Assembly: GCA_002049455.2 (NCBI GenBank)
Contig: KV918941.1
Span: 62,001 to 126,000 of the forward strand
Direction of reading: 5' to 3'
Origin: Porphyra umbilicalis
Lineage: Eukaryota > Rhodophyta > Bangiophyceae > Bangiales > Bangiaceae
Length of the DNA: 64,000 bases
Shown: piece after piece, positions 1 to 11,083 of the stretch
Layout: every line of letters starts with the position of its first letter
Numbering within the stretch: the stretch's first letter is position 1
Notes under the pieces: generated by a model
Database searches by the model: none
What the model saw: the letters and a program-made list of their open reading frames with translations, nothing else
What the model was told of the DNA's origin: nothing
Translations under genes and position numbers: made by a program

Positions 1-587
1 ACTTCGACGGAGCTCATCTCTACAACGACTGGTACCTTTGGAGGCCCACCATGTCAATGGCGGCATCCTTGGTGAGCGCTCAACGAGGCCTGGGTCTGAC
101 GGCCACTATGCGTCGTCGGGACCAGCAGCTGGTCGTTAGGTGCACAGGGATTTCTGCCCCCATCGTGCAGCGTGACCGCTTCCTCCGGTCAAATCTACTT
201 CTTTAAGTCATCAAGCGGCCGGCTGACCTGACGTTTGACCGGGCGTCACTGGCGGACCGACTTTCGGCGGCCACTGAGGCCAAATGGCGGATTGCACGCA
301 CTCTTCGTATGGCCATCAAGGCTCGGTCCCTCCAAAGGAACACCATCGTTTATGTGCCTTCACGTACACAGGCCGAGACAGTTGGCAAACAGCTGGTGCA
401 GGAAGCCAAGGACCAGAAGTTGGTTGCTGAAGGGGCGGCGTTCAAATTTCGCCCTTATCATGCAGGCCGTACGGACCGCTCCGAGGTCGAACAGCTGTTC
501 TTGTCCCAGCGCGGAGTCGTCGTGGTCGCGACGATTGCGTTTGGTCTTGGCGTAGACTGCGCCCACGTCCACGTGATCATCCATTTC

Positions 588-1267
588 GTACGTTGTTGGT
601 ATTGCTGATCCCCCAATTCTGTCCTCATCGCCCCGGAACGGTAGTGGAACGGCAATGAATGCAGATCGCTCATTGGTCGAGCAGTCCGACAGCAGTGCAT
701 GTCCGGCCCGATCTTTACAGAATGTGCCCGTACGGCCCCCAATCGCACAATCGACGCCTTCGTTTTTCTGCACTTTTCTGCGTATCTCCCAGAAAATCTC
801 GATATCCCAACGATTGCGGGCCGGTTGCTCCCTTGACACGGAAGGGATCGGAAGAAAATCTTAAGAAAAAGAAGGATCTCGGTTCTGCACGAAAGTGGCG
901 GTGGGAGAGCCAATAGGACGTCTCAGATTCGTGCTGAGCAGCTGTTTACCGCTGCGTTTAACCAATAGATGGCCAGTTCCACAAGAACCGTACCGCCAGG
1001 AACCGTTCCTGGTCGATGAGGACAGAATTGGGGGATCAGCAATACTTTGCTCACCTGCTCTGGTCACCATGTTCTATACTTGTAACCATCTGAGCCGGAT
1101 TTCTCGTGCTTCGTACTGGCAGCCAGCTTGATGTCCGGTCTTGAACAACGACGTGGACAGCTCGAGCTCACCATCTTTTTCATTATATGCGTGCGCTTTT
1201 CTTGGCGTATCTTCTTTTCTCTCTTGTTTTTTTTTTCACACGTGGCCTCTATGTACGTCTGATTCAG
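588..1267 (+). other. Intron of the RecQ-type gene
   Basis: The intron starts GTACGT and ends in a T-rich tract followed by ATTCAG. Both borders are phase 0, and removing it joins VIIHF to SGARSLAEY, which matches the RecQ family spacing exactly. It contains a TA-flanked MITE at 602-1042; without that element it would be about 237 bp long. Confidence 0.7.
602..1042. mobile_element. 441-bp MITE with TA target duplication
   Basis: Terminal inverted repeats of about 41 bp begin TTGCTGATCCCCCAATTCTG; the first 29 bp are perfect and a few mismatches follow. The element is flanked by TA at 600-601 and 1043-1044, as for the Tc1/mariner superfamily. No transposase is encoded. It sits inside the helicase intron. 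The first 21 bp of the terminal repeat match 16 positions of the larger TIR element at 31,555-33,009, so the two probably belong to related families mobilised by the same kind of enzyme. Confidence 0.8.
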
Positions 1268-1331
1268 TCAGGGGCGAGGTCCTTGGCTGAGTACGCTCAG
1301 AAAGTCGGCTGCGGCGGACGTGACGGTGAGG

Positions 1332-1336
1332 ACGCG
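1332..1336. repeat. Target site duplication, left (ACGCG)
   Basis: The 5-bp ACGCG immediately before the 5' LTR is repeated at 12255-12259 directly after the 3' LTR. A 5-bp duplication is usual for Ty3/gypsy integrases and fixes both element borders. Confidence 0.9.
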
Positions 1337-2067
1337 TGTGACGGTCTGTCACATGGCCCCCACACTCTGGGATCCAGATTCCCCGGAAATATGCCCCACT
1401 AACGCATATTTTAAATTGTTCCGTTGGCGACCCTCTTGTGATCATCTCGTGGCTCACCAACCACAACCGCAATCCCAATACTTCCCTGGGATTCATAACC
1501 CCCTCGAGCGGGCCCCTACTTAAGGGCCTAATTTTGTGTAAACCCCACTTGGATTATCGACTTATGTTACTTTGTGCCCCTGACTCCGGGGCGCCGCGAG
1601 GGTGTCACGTAGCACCCTTCCCCCCGCCTCTACTCAAGGCGGTATTCGAGGCTTCGGCCGTCCTTCGGGTTATGAGCCCAGTGGGCCCTGAGAAGAGAGG
1701 GCTTTCCGTGGGTCCTTTGAGGGTGTCTGAGGAGGGTTTTCCGAGGGTCCTTTGAGGGAGTCTGGGGAGGGTTTTCCGAGGGTCCTTTGAGGAAGTCTGA
1801 GGAGGGCTTTCCGAGGGTCCGAGGGGAACGGATGGGATAAGAGGGTGAGGCGTGAGTGTCGCCTCGAGGCCTTCGACGCGGGCAAGTAAACTTCCGGTCA
1901 CACAACGCGTGTTTGTCGCTCGGGGCGCCTTCCCCCGGTCGACGCCGTGCGTGTGTGCTCTTCGGGGTTTCCTTCCGGGGCGGGTATACCCCGACAGGAC
2001 TACCCGGCGACACGGTTTGGCTCGCCCTCCCCCCAACTGGGTGGGGTGGGCTGAGCGTGTTAACACA
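1337..2067 (+). repeat. 5' LTR
   Basis: The LTR starts TGTGACGG and ends AACACA. It is the same length (731 bp) as the 3' LTR at 11524-12254, with about ten mismatches. It includes three to four tandem 35-bp units of the type GGTTTTCCGAGGGTCC at about 1,690-1,830, which also occur in the 3' copy. The promoter should lie here; I see no convincing TATA box. Confidence 0.95.
1690..1830 (+). repeat. 35-bp tandem repeat inside the LTR
   Basis: Three and a half imperfect copies of a unit containing TTTCCGAGGGTCCTTTGAGG follow one another, and the same array is present at about 11,877-12,017 in the 3' LTR. Tandem blocks in the upstream part of an LTR are often enhancer-like; that role is an inference here. 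Confidence 0.7.
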
Positions 2068-2069
2068 TT

Positions 2070-2087
2070 TGGTGGAGCAGCAGGGGA
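2070..2087 (+). other. Primer binding site (tRNA)
   Basis: TGGTGGAGCAGCAGGGGA starts two bases after the 5' LTR. It has the TGG start expected for pairing with the CCA 3' end of a tRNA primer. I could not identify the tRNA. Confidence 0.7.
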
Positions 2088-2151
2088 AGAAGGCAGCTCA
2101 ACCTTCCTCGGGGTGGTGGCGGTGCGCCAACCAGCCTCCGGGGGAACCTAG

Positions 2152-2775
2152 TTGGTCCTCCTCCCCTTGGTGCCTAGCGCTGCGGGCGGTGCCCCGCAAC
2201 GCCAGGTTTGGCTGAGTCCGGCCGGGTCGATGGCCGATGGGGGGGGGAATGGAGACCCCCCTGGTGTCGAGGTGCCTGGTGCCGGGGCGGATGAGATTAC
2301 CCCCCCCGGAGGCGGATCGTCGGTTGACGATCGCCACACCAGTGCCGGCACCACGGATGCGGGTGCCCGCGGGGCGCGGACTTTGTTCCAACCCTGGCCC
2401 CCGGGCCTCGATCCGACTGGGACTCGCCCCCCGGCAGGCGCCCCGTCGGGTAGTACGCACCCCGAGGAGGTCCTGTCGGGTGCTGGCAATCATTTCGGCG
2501 TAGGACAGCTACCCGACGCTACTACGTGGGGCGGTGGGTCTGTGCCACCACCGGCACGAAAACCTGTGGGTAAAAGCTCTCGTCGTGCTCCCCCAGGTTC
2601 ACGGAGTGCCAAGGGTGCCCCGGCGCTTGAGCACGGCGCCGGGACCCACGGTATCGGTGCCCCGGCCCTCGGGCCCGGTGGCAGATCCCCTCTCGGTACT
2701 TGGGAGGGGGGGGCGACGCCAGGATCGGCACGGGAGCCTGCAGGCGGGAGCTCTAGTCGTGCTCCCCCAGGCTGA
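2152..2775 (+). CDS. Leader-region reading frame upstream of gag, doubtful
   Basis: This is a Gly/Pro/Ser-rich open frame of about 207 codons between the primer binding site and gag. It has no ATG at its start and contains two similar short segments with the core S-S-R-A-P-P-G. It is in a different frame from gag and shows no domain. It may be untranslated leader or a frameshifted N-terminal extension of gag. I give it as a position marker, not a confident gene. Confidence 0.2.
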   Translation: MVLLPLVPSAAGGAPQRQVWLSPAGSMADGGGNGDPPGVEVPGAGADEITPPGGGSSVDDRHTSAGTTDAGARGARTLFQPWPPGLDPTGTRPPAGAPSGSTHPEEVLSGAGNHFGVGQLPDATTWGGGSVPPPARKPVGKSSRRAPPGSRSAKGAPALEHGAGTHGIGAPALGPGGRSPLGTWEGGATPGSAREPAGGSSSRAPPG

Positions 2776-2858
2776 CAGGTGCCAGGGATGGCCCGGGTCT
2801 CGAGTGGCGAGACGCCGCGGCCGAGGTCGTTCGGTCCGAAGTTACCCGATCGCTAGTT

Positions 2859-4484
2859 ATGGTGTTGAGGGGCTCTACGCCCAGGCCCGCTGAGCGGCGG
2901 GGCCGAGCCCGACGCTCTGCTCGTCGGCGCCGACGCGACAACTCGTCGTCGTCGTCGACCACTGACGTCTCCCGCTCGGGGGACGAGTCAGCTGTTGCGG
3001 CCCGACTTGGTGCGTTCCGTGCTACCCCCCCGCCGTCGACGGTGAGGGAGGGCACTCGGGGTATTCACCCGAGGGCCCAACCGACTTCGGACTCGGCGGA
3101 GGGTGTGCAAGGCGGGGAAGCGGCGCGAGAGTTACCCCGGGGTATTGACCCGGGGTTCCCGACGCACTTCTCCTCCGCGACCGGTCCAGAGGCTGGGGGG
3201 TGGCCTACTCAAACCACCCCGACACCCCCAACTCGGGTGGTGCCGCCCAAGATTGTGGTGAACCACCCGTACTACCGGGTGATGTTCGATTGTGAGACCT
3301 ACGCGCTAGACAACAAGTCGGTTGCCTACACGCGGCGCCAGGCCCGTACTCTGGCCCGGCGCAAGAAGGAGGTGGCTCAGTCCTTCGGGGTGAACGACGA
3401 GTGGGATGGTTCCCTCCCGGTCAAGGTCTTCTAGTTCTTGCGCAAGTTTTCCAAGGCCTGTGACGACAACAACCTCTCTGAAGGCGAAGCCTTCTACATC
3501 CTCCAAAACTTCACGAAGGAACCTCTCAAGTCAGAGGTGATGATGGTTATGCCAACTCGCCGGGCTGGTAACCCCGGCGAGGTCACTTCATACTTGGATC
3601 TCATCAACTGGATCATTCGGCGTCACGTCGACGAGGCCTCGGTGGCTACTCTAGTCGAGACCCTGAACGTCGCGGTCCAACGGGATGACGAGGACGAGTT
3701 GTCCTTCGACAAGCGCCTCCGCCGCATCAACACCGAGTGCGGGTTCATGTACGGGGAGGGCGCCCTCAAGGGGCGCTTTGTGGAAGGTGTCCACCGCGCG
3801 GCGCGCGCCACTGTGCGCGAGCGCAACACCCCCGGCATGACTATGGCGGAGCTGGCTCGCGTCGCCCAGACTAAGGGCGACGAACACCGCTGGCTACGAC
3901 TTGAGCAGCACAAGGAGCGGACCAAGGAGCGAGAAGTGCTCGCGGAGGAGGCCCTTCTCCGGCGGCAAGCTCGTGCGGCCGCCCTTCCCCGGATCACTGG
4001 GGGGGCGCGGGGTTATCAACCGCGGGACGCCCCTGTCCGGACCGTCGGGTCCGTGGGTGCCCCCACTCCGGGCCCCCGGTACGATGGGTCCCGACCAAAG
4101 ACTCCGGGTGGCTCGACTCCCGGGGGCAACGAGAACTCGCGCTACCGCTCCCGACCGAGGGATGGGCCGTCCCGACCCAAATCCCGGTCGGAAGAGTACC
4201 GTTGCTGGCAGTGTGGCAAGGTGGGCCATTGGGCCGAGGTGTGCCCCGACTTGGACGCACGCCTACGCGACCGATTGGCCATAGCCAGTCGGTGGTCCCC
4301 TCTCGGGACGTCCTCGGGCTCCCGCGACACCCCGCAAGCAGGCCGGCGAGAAGCCGTTGCCACGCCCCACGAGGACTCCAGCTCAAGCGGCGAGGAGTCG
4401 ACGCCGCTTGAGAAGGGGGAACCGCAGACCGAGCCCGAGTGCGGGCCCACAACCACCTCTGAGTCCGAGGAGGGAAACGAGTAA
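2859..4484 (+). CDS. gag: gag polyprotein, interrupted by one TAG
   Basis: This is the structural polyprotein that forms the particle and packages retrotransposon RNA. The frame opens at ATG 2859 with an Arg/Ser-rich N-terminus, followed by a capsid-like helical region (about 3,240-3,900). A C-x2-C-x4-H-x4-C zinc knuckle (CWQCGKVGHWAEVC, near residue 449) and a Ser/Glu-rich tail follow. It ends at TAA 4482-4484. One in-frame TAG (3432-3434) splits it after 191 codons, yet the frame is fully open on both sides with no indel. The last sense codons overlap a -1 slippery site, so pol is expressed as a gag-pol fusion. Alternative: a nonsense mutant of CAG. Confidence 0.85.
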
Positions 4485-4520
4485 CCACCGGTGTTGGGCC
4501 CTCCCCGCGGCAACCGGTGG
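4472..4520 (+). promoter_or_regulatory. -1 programmed ribosomal frameshift signal
   Basis: The heptamer GGGAAAC (4472-4478) lies in the gag frame as G GGA AAC, the X XXY YYZ pattern, one sense codon before the gag TAA. After a 6-nt spacer, CCACCGGT (4485-4492) pairs perfectly with ACCGGTGG (4513-4520) around a 20-nt GC-rich loop. Slipping back one base enters the pol frame, which stays open through the protease. The heptamer, spacing, stem and frame all fit a functional frameshift site. Confidence 0.85.
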
Positions 4521-7500
4521 ACCCAACCCGGGACGTGGATAAGATGCCAGTACGCATCCTTCTCCGACCCAAGGGGATCCGCCCCCGGGACGCACCCCTC
4601 CCGAAGGGGGTAAGCGGCCAGAATGTGGTGGCCATCCTGACGGGGTCCAACTACCAGGTGGCCAGTCGCGTCTGGCTGGACGCGGGGCGTAAGCTAGCCC
4701 TCCGCGTCATAGTCGACACGGGGTCGTGTGTCTCCCTAGTACGGGAAGCGCTACTCCCCCCGGAGATGGAGTTGGCGCCCTTAGACGCGGCGACCGCCCA
4801 GCTGTTTGACGTGAATGGGGGACTCCTCCCCATCACGGGCACCGTGACTCTTACGGTGCGAGTCGGCACTTACTCCACCCCAGTCACGTGTGGGGTAGTG
4901 CCGGGCATGTCGGTCCCCCTACTCCTAGGGACCGACTACACGGACGTCCATGTCCCCAACATTTGCGGGCCCAAGGGGTACATCCGGTTACTAAACGGAT
5001 GTAGGGTCCCCATCCTCCGTCGGGGTAAGACGGTGTCGTATGCCCGGGCGGACCAACCCCAGTCGGGGACCGCTAGTGAGGCGGACACCAAGGTGCACCT
5101 AGCACGCGAGGTGGTTATATCCCCGAGGTCCCGGGGATACGTCCCAGTACAGACGTCATTCCAAGGGAATGGGGTCATCACCCAGCGCCATCGGGTGTAT
5201 GAGCGCCACCGCGTGCATGTTGCAACTGGCACCATGGACTGCACCGCCAACCAGACGTGGTGGGTGGAGGTAACCGATACGGGGAACACGAGTAAGCGAC
5301 TCCCCAAGGGCATGGTCATGGGACATATGTCGGCCTACTCCGGTACGGTAGCCGCCATATCCCGAGAGGACTGGGCTGCACTCAGCCCCAGTCCGACCAC
5401 CGCGCCCGACGCGATGGACCCCGTGGAGGAGCCCCACGTTCATACTTCGGACGTGCCCGAGGGGCTGCGGCCTCAAGTGCTCGCCCTCCTGTAGAAGCAC
5501 CGAGCCCTCTGGAGTGGGCACTTGGGCTCCATCAAGGCCACGGAGCACCGGATCGAGTTGAAGCCGGGCTCCAAGCCCGTCCGGCTCAACCCCTACCGGA
5601 TGGGTCCCCGAACTAGGGAACTCATCAAGGCCCAAGTCGACCGAATGCTCAAGCTCGAAGTTATAGAGCCCAGCCAGAGTGAATGGGCTAGACCGGTGGT
5701 ACTCATCCCGAAGCCCGACGGGAGTCCCCGGTTCCGCATCGACTATCGGAAGTTGAACGAGCGCACAGTACGCGACTCGTATTCACTACCCCGGATGGAC
5801 GACTGCCTCGACTCCTTAGGGGATGCACAGTTCTTCTCCACGTTGGACTGCAACGCGGGGTACTGGCAGATCCCCCTAGCCGAGAAGGATAGGCCGAAGA
5901 CGGCATTCACTTGCCACTGTGGGACGTACCAGTGTACGCGTCTTCCGTTTGGCCTGAGCAATGCCCCTGCCACTTTTCAGCGGGCTATTGACATGATCCT
6001 ATCAGGAGTCAAGTGGCAGAATGTGCTCATCTACTTAGACGACCTCATCATCTTCTCCGCCGATGCCGAGTCGCACCTGTCCCACTTGGACACGGTGCTC
6101 ACCTTACTCGGGAAGCACGGGGTCACATTCAAGGCACAGAAGTGCCACCTCTTTACTATTGAGGTGGAGTACCTTGGCCATGTGGTACGGCCAGGACGCT
6201 TCAGTGTTAACGAGAAGAACCTCAAGGCCATCAAGAAGGCCAGCTTCCCCAAGACCCAAACCCAACTTAGGAGTTTCCTGGGGATGTGCAACGTCTACCG
6301 TCGGTTCACGGTAGACTTCGCTAAGACCGCGAAGCCGCTGAACAACTTGAACTGCGTAAAGCTTCCGAAGCGGTTGAGTCCCCCTACTCCGGAGGAACAG
6401 AACGCGTTCGACAAACTACGCGAACAGCTATGCCACCCGCCCATCCTTGCGATATCGCGCAAGGAGGGGAAGTACATCATCGATGTGGACGCTAGCTACG
6501 ACCAGCTAGGGTGCTGCCTACTACAGCAGCAACCCGATGGCCAGTACCTGCCCGTAGGCTACTTCAGTAAGGGCCTACTACCGGCGGAGAAGAACCACAC
6601 CGTCACCGAGATTGAGGGACTAGGTGTGGTGTGGGCGGTCGGTTTACTACGACCGTACATCGAAGGCACCAAGTTGCTCATCCGGTGTGACCACAAGGCA
6701 CTGAAGTGGATACTAACCACGACGGCCTGCACCAACATTCGACTCAATCGTTGGTGCATCCTCCTCTCGGAGTTCGACTATGATGTGGAGTACAAGCCCG
6801 GCCCCCAATACGCGGTGGCCGACGCTCTGTCCCGCATCCCGACTGAGGGGCTGGACACGGGACCCATCTCCCAGGAGATCCCCACAGTCGGGGTGACCAC
6901 TCGATCGGGGGCGGTACTCGACCCCCGACTCCCCAAGAGCAGGGAGACTGCCCGCATACCCCTGGGCGAACTAGTCCAGAAGCAGGCGACAGACGAGTTC
7001 TGCCAGGGGGTCAAGAAGTTACTTGACACCCCCACCCCCAGGCGCTTCTACGAGAACGCAGACGGGTTGTTGTGCCGTCCCGGACACCGCGAGGGGAAAA
7101 AGCAGGTACTGGTCCCCCAGTCCCTAGTCAAGGACGTATTACAAGCGGAGCACTTCTCCCCCTTGGCCGCGCATCCAGGTGGGACGCGCATGTACCAGAC
7201 CTTGCGGGACCATTACTACTGGCCCTCGCTAGCGATGGATGTGTTCGGGTGGGTGGCAGCTTGCCCCACCTGTGCTAAGAACCGGCTCATGGGTACGCAG
7301 AGGAAAGAGTTCATGAGGTTGTTCCACGCGACGGAACCCTTCGCAGCGCTGGCCATTGACTTACTTGGCCCCCTGCCCAGGACCCCCGAAGGATATGAGT
7401 ATATTCTAGTTATTTGTGACCGATTTACTAAGGTCACTCGGGCGGTCCCGCTGCGAGACATCACGGCTCTGGATGTTCTCAGCGCGTTCCTCGACACGTG

Positions 7501-8437
7501 GGTTGCTAGCTATAGGATCCCCGATTCAGTTCTATCGGATAACGGACCCCAATTCGCTGCCGTACTCTGGCAAGGGGTACTCAAGACCCTGAGTATTGAC
7601 ACTAACTATGCCACCCCTTACCACCCACAAACTAATGGGCGGGTCGAACGGTTCAATAAGACCTTAGTTAAGCAACAACGCCACTACGTAAGTGACCACG
7701 TAGTTACGTGGTCCCGATACTTAAGCCTGGTAGTAACGGCTTACAATTAGCGAGTGCATAGTAGCACCGGGCAGATCCCCTTTGCGTTCGTAAGCCCCCG
7801 AAGGCTTACTCCCGTGGCCCTCGAGCGACTTACAGCGGGTACCGACACCGGGGAGATAGTAACCCCCGGGCGAGCCAAGGAGAATTTCCTCCAGCGCTTT
7901 GACTCCCGTATCCCCCTAGTACGGGAGACCATGGAGAAGGCACAGGCCCAGTACAGACGAGCATTCGACAAGCGCGTGCAGACTCGCCGCAAAGCACTAC
8001 AAGTCGGAGACTGGGTATTCGTGAACTCCCACGAGAACCAGGGGGGTAAGCTCGTCTTCAAGACACTGGGACCCTACCAGATCTTGAAGACAGACGGGCG
8101 TCGGCTGACCATCGAAAGTGACGATGGTATCCGGACCATCAATGGGAACCACGACACCCGGGCCCCGGAACCACCCGAGGGGGACCCGGCGTGGGTGCGG
8201 GCACTGGCCGCGTGGCGGGTCTCGTCCCTCCCCTCATCGGCCAGTAAACCGATTGAGGCTGTCTTCGACCGCTTTGTCGGACAGGGGTACGATGACCAAG
8301 AGCGACTCATGCTCCAGGTCAGGTGGTTCGGGTATGGACCCCGGGAGGACTCCTGGCACTATGTGGGGGACCTCCCGGCTGAGAAGGTCCGCCAGCACTG
8401 TGTGCGGCACCGGCTCACAATGAGAGGAAGGGTATAA
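4475..8437 (+). CDS. pol: pol polyprotein (PR-RT-RH-INT-chromodomain), two in-frame TAGs
   Basis: This polyprotein replicates and integrates the element. In order: aspartic protease with VDTGS (4712-4726) and LLLGTDY; reverse transcriptase with FSTLD and YLDD (6032-6043); RNase H starting near 6,476 (IIDVDAS); integrase HHCC zinc finger (about 7,150-7,275); and the DDE core with AIDLLG, LSDNGPQF and NGRVERF. A C-terminal chromodomain (about 8,250-8,420, with VRWFGYGPREDSW) would target insertion to marked chromatin. It has no own ATG and is entered by -1 frameshifting from gag. In-frame TAG codons at 5492-5494 (protease/RT junction) and 7748-7750 (inside integrase, AYN-x-RVHSSTG) interrupt an otherwise open frame that ends at TAA 8435-8437. 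Confidence 0.92.
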
Positions 8438-8574
8438 AACAACTAACAACCCCCAGTACGGGGTACCCCTCGCACACACCCCCGACAATAGATCCAACCC
8501 AACCAGGGAAAAGCCCACAGGGGGCCGGGTCGCGCCTCACTGAGCGCCCCGGCGCCCCACTCAAACCTGGGTAC

Positions 8575-10920
8575 CTACTCCCTACCCAGCGAGTGCGGGC
8601 GGTCGTCGCGGACGTACCCCCCAAACTGGTCGTAACCCGAATGGTCCGGGTACTCCTGGGCCGACCCCCGGTCCGAGGGGCCCGGCCCCCACGACGAGCG
8701 CGGCACCCTACTCGGTGCCGCCCCCGCCGCGGCGTACACCCCACCAGTGGAGGGGTAGCCGCCCCCATGGTAGGGCGCGGCCGAGCCCGCAGGCTCCCCG
8801 GCGTACGGGACCCGACTGGGGCCACCGCCCGCCGAAGTCCCCGCGGGCCCAGCCGCCACCCGCTGGCCATGCCCCTCCAAGTGGGAGGCCATCTGGTACC
8901 CGATGGCCTCTGGGGTGGTGTCCACCAGGAACTGCGCGGCTGCGGCAGACCGGGGAGACGAGGGGTCCCGCAGTATGGACCACGCCGCCCGGGTGACCCA
9001 CGCCAGGGTGTCCACCAGGGAGGCAACTATCGCCTCCCCATGGGCCACCCTCAGCGCCCCCGCCGCACTTGGGTAGGTGGTCGCCAAGGCGTGGGCGCAC
9101 CGCGGGGTGACGTACCCCCAGCTGAGGCTCTGCCCCGCCCCAAGGGGCGGGTAGTACGGCACCCCCGGCGGGGCAAACGTCGGACGGCCCGACCGCCCAG
9201 CGGGGGATGCCCCCGCCCGGGTGGTCCGCCGGACAGCGCCCCCACGAGCAGGGGGGCGCTCAGCAGTACCTCGGGTACGCTTGCGCTGCTGGGGGGCACT
9301 GGCCCCCGGCGCACCCCAACCCGAGTTCGGTGGGGGCGACGTCGCCGTTACCCCCGCCGAGTAGGGGTAGGCCAGGTCACCCAGGCCCTTTCGGAGGCCT
9401 ATGCGCCCGGCCACCAGGCGTGTGTCACAGTGGACAAACGCCCGAGGCGCCTCGCCCTCCTTTCCGCCAACTCGGCGGGCCAGGTAGGGCCCGGCCGCCT
9501 CCCAGTTCAAAGAATTGTGAAGGTCCAGCAACTCGCTGAGGTAGGCGTGCGCATCCGGGCCGGCCCCCTCCGCCACGTAGACGAGGCGGAGCCCCACCAG
9601 ACGCCCCACTATTGCGGCTGGCAGGTGCCAGATGTACCCCTTAGTCCGGGCGGAGGCATACCACACCTCCACTACTTCCAGCACCCACTGGGTAGCGAGG
9701 ATGGCCGCCGCCGGGGTAGACTCCCCCCGGCGGAGCGCAGTGCCAAAGAAGGCCACTATGCGCGGCATCCGGGCTGGGAACCCGAAGGGCACCTCCATGG
9801 CCGACCACAAGGACGGCGTCGGGACGTAGTATGCCCGCCGCGTCGAGGTGTGGACCTGGGAACTCTCCACTTGAGAGGCCCGCACCAGGATGCTCGACGC
9901 GTCCCGCACCCGGCGTTTGGTGCGGGCGTACTGTTGGTGAAAGTGGGGGTCCGTCTCCCCCAAGTACGGGGGGGAGCAACACACCTACTCCTACGCCACG
10001 ACGGGCGGCACGTCGTCGGCGGTGGCCCCGTCCATAACATTGGACAGGCGCGCGGCAACGCGCTCCACCCACGGCGCGTCCCCCGCCTCCTGTAGGGCGG
10101 GGAGGTCCGTGGTCACCCCGGCAGGCAGTTCGTACTGCACGGGGTGGCGCGCCAGCCAGCGCTGCCAAGCCGGGCCCTGCTTGGGCAGCAGGATCTCCGA
10201 GTAAAGCGCCCGGAAGCGGCACTCCCCCATCTGACTGGGGGCAGCCGGGGGCGTCCACTGAACCAACGCCCCCGGCTCCGCAAGCCCCGCCTCCCCCACT
10301 GCCGGTAGACGCTCCCGGCGCGGCACCGGCGGGGGGGACTCCTGCTCCATGGGATCATCCCCCGCCTCGCCCGGCGCCGCTGCCGCCGCCGGGGGAGTGG
10401 CCGGCCGGCTTGGCGGCAGCGGCACGCGCGCCGCCACCGCGCAGGACCCGACGGCGTCCTCCCCGGCCGACCGCGTCGGCGCACTTGACGCGCGGGAGGC
10501 CCAGGCCGACCCCGCCGACGACTTGGACCGGCGGGGGGGAGGCGGCGGTTGGGTTGCTTGACTCCCCGCCGCCGACAACTCCCGGCTAGGGGGCGCGGCG
10601 TTGGCCTGGCGCGCCCGGCGGGCTGCCTTGCCCCGGGACGCCGCCACGGCCGCGCCACTAGACTTGGTGGCACCGGCCGGCGTGGCAGTTGCCAACGCCG
10701 CCGCCCCGCCAACCCGCGGGGTGGCCGCCGTCGAGGCCTCGGCCTTGGGGGCGCCCGTACTCCCTGGCGCCCCGCCTACCCGCGGGGAACCCGCCGCAGG
10801 GCTGCCCGACTTGGCCGTGGCCGACGCCGGCGTCCCACTCGGCGCCGGCGTGGCGCGCCCCGCACTTGGGAAAGCCATCTCCTCGGTCGGCGCCACTGCA
10901 GTCGACCGCGAGGAGGCCAT
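8575..10920 (-). CDS. Antisense ORF of the chromovirus, unknown function, two TAGs
   Basis: A long minus-strand frame lies wholly between pol and the 3' LTR. From ATG 10918-10920 it runs 782 codons to a TAG at 8575-8577, interrupted only by two closely spaced TAGs (9991-9993, 9985-9987). The N-terminal third is Ala/Pro/Ser-rich. The middle (about 10,240-9,480) is well-mixed sequence with many Trp, Leu and charged residues and looks like a folded domain. The C-terminal third is Gly/Pro/Tyr-rich. I recognise no domain. Antisense extra ORFs are known from some plant Ty3/gypsy lineages, but I cannot link this protein to them. An upstream TATA-like element faces it. It is not a shadow of pol because the two do not overlap. 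Confidence 0.55.
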
Positions 10921-11076
10921 AGCCGCCGCGCCCGAGTAAGGGGGGCGGCGAGGGGGAGGGGGGTGCCCCGCGCGGTGAGGGACGCGGGGGGAGGCTCTCA
11001 ACTTGAGTAGCGGTGGAGGGGGGGACGGTGACGGTCGGCAGTGGACGGCGTCCCCGTCTAACCCCCGCCTACCCCC

Positions 11077-11083
11077 TTTTTAT
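11077..11083 (-). promoter_or_regulatory. TATA-like box for the antisense ORF
   Basis: Read on the minus strand this is ATAAAAA within CTCATAAAAAGGGGG, an AT-rich island in very GC-rich surroundings, about 157 bp upstream of the antisense ATG. This is a candidate only. Confidence 0.35.

Larger units (their letters stand above)
3..1336 (+). pseudogene. RecQ-type DNA helicase, 5' and central part (interrupted)
   Basis: This is the helicase core of a RecQ family protein, a 3'-5' DNA unwinding enzyme acting in the nucleus; its 5' end lies outside the window. Frame 3 opens with FDGAH and a W-x3-WRP element (motif II region, normally DEAH), then LTATM (motif III) and TIVYVPSR (motif IV). It continues with YHAGRTD and VVVATIAFGLGVD (motif V), ending at VIIHF (587). 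A GT donor (588) and an AG acceptor (1266-1267) in the same phase bring in RSLAEYAQKVGCGGRDG (motif VI) without an alignment gap. Defects are an in-frame TAA at 204-206, Gly for the catalytic Glu of DEAH, and Cys for the first Arg of GRxGR. At 1336 the exon is cut by an LTR retrotransposon, and it resumes at 12260. Family assignment is strong. Pseudogene status is inferred from the stop, the motif losses and the insertion. Confidence 0.85.

Noticed and set aside
2098..2493. Minus-strand frames overlapping the gag leader and gag
   Set aside because: They are GC-driven shadows of the plus-strand retroelement genes and show no independent domain.
3432..7750. Proof of a nuclear code with UAG as glutamine
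   Set aside because: Considered, but one window cannot show it. The same pattern arises by C-to-T decay, and one copy pair shows CAG and TAG at the same site. Kept only as an alternative in the finding.
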